64,000 bases of DNA from Pegoplata infirma. Taxonomy: Eukaryota; Arthropoda; Insecta; Diptera; Anthomyiidae. This document shows positions 56,423 to 64,000 of this stretch, piece by piece. A program made the position numbers and the translations under genes. How positions within the stretch are numbered: the first letter of the stretch is position 1; each line of letters starts with the position of its first letter. The notes below the pieces were generated by a model. It was not told the DNA's origin. It did not search any database and worked only from the letters and a program-made list of their open reading frames with translations. The stretch lies in NCBI GenBank assembly GCA_963921195.1, contig OY992538.1, forward strand, positions 2,232,001-2,296,000, written 5' to 3'.

Positions 56423-58227
56423 AACACTCTACACCAATGGTTCCCAACCTTTGATTTTCGCCCAACTGGGGGGCAATTTGAATGCTTTAGGGGGGCAACG
56501 AGCTAATTTTTAAGATTTTTTTTTTTGTCAAATAAACTAAAAAAATCTTATTTTATTGAAATTATTTAGTTGATTGTTGAAAACTTTTTCTAAAAACATT
56601 GTTTGAACGATAATTTGACCAAAAAGTTAGCTTAACCACAAGTAAATTTTGAATTTTGAGACATATTTTAAAAATTTACAATTTTTTCTTGAGTGTAGGG
56701 GGGACATTGTAGTTTTATTTACTTAAAAGTGGGGCATGGCACAAAAAAGGTTGGGAACCATTGCTCTACACCATTTACAGATGTAATTCGAAAAAGATCA
56801 ATTGTAATTCATAGATTCTATTTGTAATTCGAAGATTCCATTTGTAATTCGAAGATTCCATTTGTAATTCGAATACTCCAATTGTAATTCGAAGATTCCA
56901 TTTGTAATTCGAAGATTCCAATTGTAATTCGTAAAAGATCAATTGTAATTCGTAAAAGATCAATTGAAATTCGTAAAAGATCAATTGTAATTCGTAAAAG
57001 ATCAATTGTAATTCGAAAAAGATCAATTGTAATTCGTAAAAGATCAATTGTAATTCGAAAAAGATCAATTGTAATTCGTAAAAGATAAATTGTAATTCGT
57101 AAAAGATCAATTGTAATTCGAAGATTCCATTTGTAATTCGTAAAAGATCAATTGTAATTCGTAAAAGATCAATTGTAATTCGAAAAAGATCAATTGTAAT
57201 TCGAAAAAGATCAATTGTAATTCGAAAAAGATCAATTGTAATTCGTAAAAGATCAATTGTAATTCGTAAAAGATCAATTGTAATTCGAAAAAGATCAATT
57301 GTAATTCGTAAAATATCAATTGTAATTCGAAAAAGATCAATTGTAATTCGTAAAAGATCAATTTTAATTCGAAAAAGATCAATTGTAATTCGTAAAAGAT
57401 CAATTGTAATTCGTAAAAGATCAATTGTAATTCGAAGATTCCAATTGTAATTCGTAAATTATCAATGTAAATTCAGTTGATGTTTTTCGAATTACAATTG
57501 GAATCTTCGAATTACAATTGATCTTTTATGAATTACAATTGATCTTTTACGAATTACAATTGATCTTTTTCGAATTACAATTGATCTTTTACGAATTACA
57601 ATTGATCTTTTTCGAATCACAATTGATCTTTTACGAATTACAATTGATCTTTTTCGAATTACAATTGATCTTTTACGAATTACAATTGATCTTTTACGAA
57701 TTACAATTGATCTTTTTCGAATTACAATTGATCTTTTTCGAATTACAATTGATCTTTTACGAATTACAATTGATCTTTTACGAATTACAAATGGAATCTT
57801 CGAATTACAATTGATCTTTTACGAATTACAATTGATCTCTTACGAATTACAATTGATCTTTTTCGAATTACAATTGATCTTTTACGAATTACAATTGATC
57901 TTTTTCGAATTACAATTGATCTTTTTCGAATTACAATTGATCTTTTACGAATTACAATTGATCTTTTTCGAATTACAATTGATGTTTTACGAATTACAAT
58001 TGATCTTTTACGAATTACAATTGATCTTTTACGAATTACAACTGGAGTATTCGAATTACAATTGGAATCTTCGAATTACAATTGGAGTATTCGAATTACA
58101 AATGGAATCTTCGAATTACAAATGGAATCTTCGAATTACAAATAGAATCTTCGAATTACAAATAGAATCTTCGAATTACAATTCATCTTTTTCGAATTAC
58201 ATCTGTAAATGGTGTAGTTAGTGTTAT
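56423..58227. mobile_element. Foldback element of 21-bp units TCAATTGTAATTCGTAAAAGA
   Basis: The termini ACACCATTTACAGATGTAAT and its inverse (58196-58215) bracket two arms of the 21-bp unit in opposite orientation, meeting near 57465-57485. There are about 65 units in all, with GATTCCAttTGTAATTCGAA variants near both ends. The multiple-of-three period gives frames encoding FYELQLI repeats on both arms, a by-product. A hAT MITE sits at the left tip. Confidence 0.9.
56435..56763. mobile_element. hAT MITE CAATGGTTCCCAACC, 329 bp, copy 2
   Basis: CTCTACAC flanks both sides (56427-56434 and 56764-56771). Ends CAATGGTTCCCAACCTTTGA and, inverted, CAATGGTTCCCAACCTTTTT. Closely similar to 41330-41653. 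Confidence 0.92.
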
Positions 58228-58376
58228 CATCAGTAGGATTTTAAGTGTCGGTTTGTCTTGTTAATGGAAATTGTTTATTGTATACATATGTGAATGTTTA
58301 TAGTTTCTACAGAATAAATTTTGACAGTTTCCAACACTACAATTCTATTTCTAGCAATCTCAACCTTACCTCATAC

Positions 58377-59009
58377 CATAGATGGGAATTTTTCATTACC
58401 ATTGAAATTTAATTACCATTGGTTGATATCAATGGTAATGAAAAAAATTTCATTACCATTTAATGGTAATTAAATTTTTTTAATTGAAAAAATAATTACC
58501 AATTGTAATGAAATGCACCAGTTGTTGAAAAACACCAATTATAATTGGTTTCAAAACCATTTGTTTACACATTTTTGTCTTTTTGAAAAGTTATAAATTT
58601 AAACATCAAAGCATGTTTTTTTTTAAATATGAATAAAGACAAAAATCTAAACGCAAATAAAAAAACTTCAAATATTGTGTTATACAAAAGGCAAACGTGC
58701 GTTTGGTTCATAAAATGTGAAAAATTTAAATACAAAGTAACAAAAAACAACAGATATTTTCAAATATTAACGATTTTGACAATATTGTGACGACTTTTAC
58801 TAATGGTAATTATTTTTTTTAATTGATGCCATACCAATGGTAATTATTTTTTTTTTAATTTTCATTAGTAATTAAATTGCTTAGTAATTTAATTGGTTCA
58901 ATTGATACAACTAATTGTAATGAAAAAAATTTCATTACCATTGACATCAATTAAATGGTAATTAAACTATCAATTAATTGGTCCCATTAATTAATTAGTC
59001 CCATCTATG
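58377..59009. mobile_element. hAT MITE CATAGATGGGA, 633 bp, 8-bp TSD
   Basis: CCTCATAC flanks both sides (58369-58376 and 59010-59017). The ends CATAGATGGGAATTTTTCAT and, inverted, CATAGATGGGACTAATTAAT are followed by repeated CATTACCATTGA/TCAATGGTAATG words that pair across the element. Confidence 0.88.
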
Positions 59010-59364
59010 CCTCATACTATTTTTCAACTTTTTTTCCCCTTTCAATTCCAATTTTCGGACTTTAATAGCCCAAATAACTAAGCTTAAAACGACACACACA
59101 AAAAAAAAACTTGTTAAATTACTAGAAAATGTCTCGATATTCCAATAAACCAATATTTAACAGTTTTCTTGTTTTTTAACAAAAAAATTTTGTGTTGTGG
59201 GCGATCAAAATTTACATTTGTTTCTTTTTTTAATTTTACATTTTTTTTTTGTATATGTACAAATTTATAAGGTTATTAAAAAAAAATCTAGTAAAGTCAC
59301 CAGAATTCCTTGTCAGTTTTATCGCGTCAAAAAAGTTTTAAATTTATAATTTTATCAGTAAAAA

Positions 59365-59742
59365 CCCAGCAAAAAATAATCGAGATTTTGGAAGCAGTGC
59401 ATACAAGAATGCACTTGTGTAAGCGAATGATTTTTGATGTTGATGTTTTTTTATGACATTAGCTTACACAGCTGCATACCGTATGCAGTAGTGTAAGGGA
59501 GAGATTTTGTTGGCATACTAACCTGCATACCGATGGCAGTAAAGTATGGCAATGACTTAAAAAATACTAAAAATATTTAAGAAAAGGCATGATTTCAATT
59601 CATATTCATTGCGCCGATATAAGCGCTCTAAAAAAATGCTCTAAAGTGGGACATTGCGATCAAATATCATGCCTTTGTAAGCAGACAACAAAAATCACTC
59701 CCTTACAAACCTGCTTATAGGCAAGCAGTATTTTTTGGTGGG
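59365..59742. mobile_element. CCCAGCAAAAAATA MITE, 378 bp
   Basis: Ends CCCAGCAAAAAATA and, inverted, CCCACCAAAAAATA. Subterminal ACAAGAATGCACTTGTGTAA and TTACAAACCTGCTTATA words. The flanks join to TATCAGTAAAA.GCTAGTACAATTACC, which matches the uninterrupted repeat TATTGGTAAAATGCTTGTAA at 60662, supporting the boundaries. Confidence 0.7.
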
Positions 59743-59929
59743 AAGCTAGTACAATTACCAAAAAGCTTGTAATTTATACTAGGAATTCTTGTAAAAAAAG
59801 TAGCAAAAAATTTACGCACAAAAAAAAAATATTTGTCAAATTACTAAAAAAAAGTCATTTTACCAATACATATTTGACAGTTTTCCTTGTTTTTAACAAA
59901 ACATTTTCGAACCAAATTTAATTATTTTT

Positions 59930-60205
59930 ATTAAGGGTTTGTTATTGAAGAAGAAAACATTGTATTTCTAAAGATTATTTTTAATGTGGATTTATTCCAG
60001 ACCATGGTTTCTGTAGCCACCTCTACGTCATCAGTGGAGAAAATTACATTAGATTTAAATTGTTTGATTATTTGTAAGACTGTTTTTTCTATATGTTTTT
60101 TCATCAACAGACTTAACTCTGAGTGGAATAGAACCCACGTTCTTAAAATTTTCCATCAGTTTGCAAAGCAAGTACTCTACCATCTGAGCTATTGCCCTGC
60201 TTGAC
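59930..60205 (-). mobile_element. tRNA-derived SINE, copy 2 (tRNA-Ala-like head)
   Basis: On the minus strand: A box TAGCTCAGATGGTAGAG (60175-60191), a TTTGCAA anticodon-loop equivalent aligning with tRNA-Ala(UGC), and B box GGGTTCTATTCC (60125-60136). The body CTGTTGATGAAAAAACATAT and tail GACGTAGAGGTGGCTACAGA are shared with 50490-50700. The anticodon stem is mismatched, so it is not a working tRNA. Confidence 0.8.
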
Positions 60206-60489
60206 AAACTAACAGCAGAAGTTGGTTTGTTCGTATTTCATTACAGATGTTAAGTGTGCGACGTCAACAGAAGATTTTTATTTTACACAAACAATTACGA
60301 TCCTTAGAAACAACAACATTCCTTAATCTCTCTTTGTCTCGTTTAGCGCTGAATTATTTGTTCATACACGTTAAAGATGAGTGCATATATTTGAGACTAC
60401 TTGCCCGTAGGGCGACATATATTTGCATATATTTTTGTCAATTCTGTATATTTTTAAGTGTTTTTATCGGCGCATGCCATATTCTGTTT

Positions 60490-60598
60490 GTTATTAAGGG
60501 TTTGTGATTGAAGAAGAAAACATTGTATTTCTAAAGATTATTTTTAATGTGGATTTATTCCAGACCATGGTTTCTGTAGCCACCTCAACGTCATCATA
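60490..60598 (-). mobile_element. 5'-truncated SINE copy (3' tail only)
   Basis: Nearly identical to 59931-60038 (GAAGAAGAAAACATTGTATT? region differs at only a few sites; shared GTTTCTGTAGCCACCTC). It lacks the tRNA-like head, as expected for a 5'-truncated insertion or local duplication. Confidence 0.75.
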
Positions 60599-60990
60599 AA
60601 TGTGGAAATTTCCAAGGTAATTTTACAAAAAATCGTCAAAAATTATAAATTTACAATTTTATTGGTAAAATGCTTGTAAAATTACAAAAAAGCTCCAAAT
60701 TTTTACTAGGAATTCATGTAAAATTCGGAACCATAAATGAGTTTCCGATTTTTTTTTTAATTTACAATTCTTTTGTAAATGTGAAAATTTCCAAGGTAAT
60801 TTTAGAAAAAGTCGTCAAAAAAGCTATAAATTTGCAATTTTATTGGTAAAATGCTTGTAAAATTACTAAAAAGCTCAAAATTTTTACTAGGAATTCCTGT
60901 AAAATTCGGAACCGTTAATGAGTTTCCGATTTTTTTTGTTAAATTATTTATAAATACATAGATACACAAAAATATTTAATTTAATCACGA

Positions 60991-61820
60991 CACTATGGTT
61001 CCAAATCCATTTTTTTTGGCAGAAATTAAAAAAATAGAATTTAACAAATTTTCAAAAGCTTATACATTTCCTCAATGTCAACACTATAAGCTATCAAGAA
61101 AGTATAATGAAAAAAATTTGGTGCCAATACTGTCAGTTTGCTAGGCTTTCAAAGTTGAAAGTTTTAAGACGTATAATAAATCCGGAGTGAAATCAATATT
61201 ACAGTTATACAAACGGCAAATGGAAAAAACTAAAATTATAAAGAGGCAAAAGGGACAAATTGAAACCTAAGGATACTAGTTTTTGTTTAAAATTCCTATT
61301 TTACAGTTAATGCATCCTTGGCGTTATTCTTGGGAGTTTTGATTATGAGGATTTTGGAGCCAAAATAGCCTATATATTTCGTGGACAAAAAGTTGTGTTT
61401 GGGCACGAACTTGCATGAGTCTTTAAACGTGAAAGTGTTTTCAATATTGTATATTTAATATTAAACTTTACATCTTGCCAGCATTTTTTGGCAAACTCCT
61501 ACAATTTCCATTTTAGTTCAGATCAAATTTCGGCCAAATTTGCTGTTTTTTGCGTGACACGTTTTCAAATTATTTTTTTTTATAATTCTTTTTACCTTCA
61601 GTAATTCAAATTATTTAAGAAAAATATATTTAAAAAAAATAAAAAAAAATTAAAAAAAAAAAAAATTTCAGAAAAATTGTTCAAAAAAAAAATTTTTTTT
61701 TTTTTTGGACAATCGATTTTTGATTGCGCTAAAAGATAAAAAATCATCCCAGAATTAATCCAAGTGACCTTGCTTCATTTTTTGAATTTATGCCAAAAAA
61801 ATGCATTTGGAACCATAGTG
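60991..61820. mobile_element. Transib-like element CACTATGGTTCCAAAT, 830 bp, 5-bp TSD
   Basis: CACGA flanks both sides (60986-60990 and 61821-61825). The left end CACTATGGTTCCAAATCCAT and inverted right end CACTATGGTTCCAAATGCAT are followed by TTTTTTGGC. Same terminal family as 5092-5621. No transposase. Confidence 0.85.
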
Positions 61821-61825
61821 CACGA

Positions 61826-62455
61826 TAAAGATAAAAGCCGTAAAAGCTAAATTTCTCAAAATTACTTCTTAAAAGGGCAGAACAGTCCTTTGAAAAAAGT
61901 AAGTAATCATAAAAGCCACTTAATAGATATCACCCGATTACATGACTTTATTCACATCTTTGTATTTCTCCCATATGTAGCAAGTTATGCTTTTTTTCAA
62001 TTGAATGCAAAAGTTGTTAAGGTTTATGCGAATTTTCTGTTTTGCCTTAAAACATACTATTTTTGAACGTCTTTTTTTTACTTCAAATCTTCTGTATCTT
62101 ATGAGTGTTTTTCTTCAGTTTTTGTATGCATTACAATGGATGTATGTAATGCCTTGTAAATCCCTAAAGTAATGATGATGACATTCCTTTATGAATTCTT
62201 GGGTCTATTATTCGTGGTTATGAGCAAAAACGCAATAAATGTTAGTGCATCGACATATTTGTGAATGTCGATACATGATATACTATATAAATGCATATTA
62301 CAGATATTTCATACAAAATATATAGATGAGCAAATTGTAATTTTGAGAGCAAATTTATAATTATGTAAATTCATCATGCTATGTTGTCCATGTTTCAAAT
62401 AACATTTCAGGGGCTGGGACAAGTTAAACCCTACCCTAAAAAATATTTTGAATAG
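61826..62455. other. No supported feature
   Basis: AT-rich, apparently unique DNA. Confidence 0.5.
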
Positions 62456-62470
62456 ACAGTACTAGTGTCA

Positions 62471-63231
62471 CCCATATTCCGGATATCGGAAGTACCGGTA
62501 TTCCCGGTTCTGGTACCGGTTTTCCAGTTCAGGATACATTTCCGGTATTCCCGATTCTGGTACCGGTTCTCAAACAACAAAAAAATCCATAATATAAAAT
62601 GTTTAAATTTAGTTATTACACCATTTTAAACAGAATTTAAGAATGAGTATCCATTCCCAATTCAGTTACCTGGTAATGATTACTAATTACTCCCTGGATT
62701 ACTTTATACCCCAAAAAAGGCTTTACTTTTCTTTACTAATTCACTATGCAACTAGATTTGCAATCTGAATTCTAAAAATCAGTTAACAATGAAATTGGAA
62801 CGTAACTAGTTACTAATTTTCGTTATAAACCCTAAAGTTAATTACTTGGTAATGGAAGATTTTGCTGAGAATATAAAAAAATGGTTGTGTCGTTTATTTT
62901 TGGTTAAACCCAGCAAAAACTTGGTAATGGGTACCCCTTCCTGCCTCGCTTACGTGGAAATGGCTTTGAATAATACTAATTACCATTTGCATTACATTAC
63001 GCAAAAAAAGGAAAAATGTGGTTACCTCCAATGACATCACCGTGTTAAAGTAATTAACATTGAAATTGGGAGGTAACTAGTTACTCATATTTTTGCTAAC
63101 CCCTTATGTAAATTACTTGGTAAGCGAAGTTTTTGCTGGGAAACAAAGAAAAAATTTCAATTGTAAAAATTTTACATATTGTACATTCCGGTAGTCCCGG
63201 GAATACCGGTAATACCGTCGGAACGGTATTC
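62471..63231. repeat. TACCGGTATTCCCGG repeats bracketing CCCAGC-family sequence
   Basis: The left block (62474-62572) repeats TACCGGTATTCCCGGTTCTG. The right block (63186-63231) has GTCCCGGGAATACCGGTAAT, in the opposite sense. Between them, 62640-62870 is a CCCAGC-family relative of 13480-13896, and 62909-63140 is a complete MITE. The bracket may be an older element. Confidence 0.6.
62909..63140. mobile_element. CCCAGCAAAAACTT MITE, 232 bp
   Basis: Perfect 14-bp TIRs CCCAGCAAAAACTT and AAGTTTTTGCTGGG. The interior AAAGTAATTAACATTGAAAT and GTAACTAGTTACTCAT is shared with 13480-13896. No clear TSD. Confidence 0.8.
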
Positions 63232-63240
63232 CGTTCCGTT

Positions 63241-64000
63241 AATAAATTTAAATAAAAGGTAATATCGCATTATGGCTTTTATCCGAAATATCTTTGCTGT
63301 GAAATGCATCATATGCATGTTAAAGAAAGTTTAGTAATTTTTAGAAAAAGAGAAATTTTTTAACTCTATTTTATTTCGATTTGGTCTTGACATGGTTATT
63401 TGCATCAAAAAAACATTAGTTTGAAATAAGGAAGAACACATGCAACACAGTGGGGTTGATATTAGACTTTAATGGCTTTTTTTCTCTTTGACAATCTTAA
63501 TTGAAAAATGAACGATTTACAAGTTCTTCATTTGATTGATTTAAATGAAACAATGGGAAGTCGGTAATATCCCAGTAAAACTTAGATTATCAAATAAGGT
63601 ATAGGATTGCTTATTTTATACATTACAGCATTGATGATTTTAACAGGGGATGATATTCAAAGTAATGCAGTCATATTATGACAAAGAATACCAGTAAGGT
63701 ATAAAATAATTGATCAAATTTATAGCAAAGCATACGAGTAAAGTATAAAATATAGCATACCAGAACATAATATATAAGGTGTTACGAGTAGTGAAAAAGT
63801 AATTTTGTATTAAATTTACTCACGTGATTGTAAGTAGATAAAATATGCTCGTGAGTGAGTATGTGTCATTAGCCCATCTTGTCGTGAGCCCATCTTAACT
63901 TATGCATTTTTTAATAAAATATTTATTTTTTATGTTATTGTAATGCATTATGCATTCAATTATAAATAATGCATTATTTCAAACTTTGAAATAATACATA
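63241..64000. other. No gene; CTCACGTG/CGTGAGTGAG words only
   Basis: AT-rich DNA. A CTCACGTGATT...CTCGTGAGTGAG pair at 63819-63860 belongs to the CGTGAG word family. Nothing else was recognised up to the window end. Confidence 0.5.

Larger units (their letters stand above)
59093..60960. repeat. AATTTACAATTTTAT-type repeat cluster
   Basis: Two tandem units of about 180 bp (60599-60775 and 60777-60945) share GGAAATTTCCAAGGTAATTT, TTTTTACTAGGAATTC and GGAACCnTnAATGAGTTTCC. Single, older relatives are at 59280-59364 plus 59743-59800, and the AAATTACTA..CAGTTTTCTTG words occur at 59113 and 59837. SINE and MITE copies interrupt it. Confidence 0.6.

Noticed and set aside
56775..58221. Long open frames encoding FYELQLI/FFELQLI heptads
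   Set aside because: They follow directly from a 21-bp tandem unit (multiple of three), occur in both arms of a foldback, and have no gene context.
60120..60205. Functional tRNA-Ala gene on the minus strand
   Set aside because: The A and B boxes are good but the anticodon stem is mismatched and the acceptor arm is absent. It continues into a SINE body shared with another locus.
59931..60598. LTR retrotransposon with roughly 105-bp terminal direct repeats
   Set aside because: The two similar segments are SINE tails (one full copy, one 5'-truncated). There is no TG..CA end, primer site or gag/pol sequence.

Overview
This is a strongly AT-rich eukaryotic window that looks like intergenic or intronic DNA from a fly (Diptera, Brachycera, probably a calyptrate). 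That reading rests on repeat families I recognise from fly genomes: the TATACCCTCCA element with its ATTCGGCnnnGCCGAAT hairpin, the TAGGGTGGCA mariner-type ends, and RNase H-bearing non-LTR retrotransposons. I find no intact host gene. The long open frames fall inside tandem repeats, inverted repeats or decayed transposons. The only recognisable protein-coding sequence is broken transposon coding: a short DUF4817-like helix-turn-helix fragment, three non-LTR retrotransposon fragments, and a Penelope-like GIY-YIG endonuclease fragment.

Layout. 0-5 kb: a 2.2-kb foldback inside a possible DUF4817-type element, then dispersed repeats. 5-6 kb: a Transib-like MITE inside another MITE, whose empty counterpart lies at 37.7 kb. 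7-10.2 kb: a probable Helentron-like element holding 145-bp repeats and an array of about 84 copies of a 16-bp unit. 11-15 kb: MITEs and dispersed repeats. 15.2-20.4 kb: a nest of a TA-target MITE, a CCCA..TGGG element, a 2.9-kb Transib-like element with a 175-bp satellite, and a further MITE with a fresh 84-bp tandem duplication. 21-24 kb: TATACCC element, reverse transcriptase fragment, and a CCCGCTTTT repeat element. 25-27.6 kb: an inverted-repeat element inside a 200-bp tandem array, then a MITE. 28-29.3 kb: a dead RNase H retrotransposon tail. 29.5-34.2 kb: MITEs, then a second retrotransposon tail split by a hAT-like element. 35-38.6 kb: decayed TATACCC remnants with later insertions. 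39.8-43.8 kb: a deep nest with a near-perfect 949-bp hairpin. 44.1-48.1 kb: a PIF/Harbinger-like element holding a tRNA-like-containing MITE, then a hAT element holding a Penelope-like fragment and another hAT. 50.5-58.2 kb: a SINE, a 5.2-kb element filled with 35-bp palindromic satellite, and a 21-bp-unit foldback. 58.4-64 kb: hAT, SINE, Transib-like and CCCAGC MITEs.

Target-site duplications (TSDs) support about twenty boundaries directly: TA (mariner-type), TTA (PIF/Harbinger-type), 5 bp next to CACTRTGG-like ends (Transib-type), and 8 bp (hAT-type). Nesting gives relative ages. The recurring pattern is that elements with terminal inverted repeats (TIRs) act as containers in which satellite arrays arise. 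Superfamily assignments come from TIR and TSD form, not from transposase genes, and need library searches.
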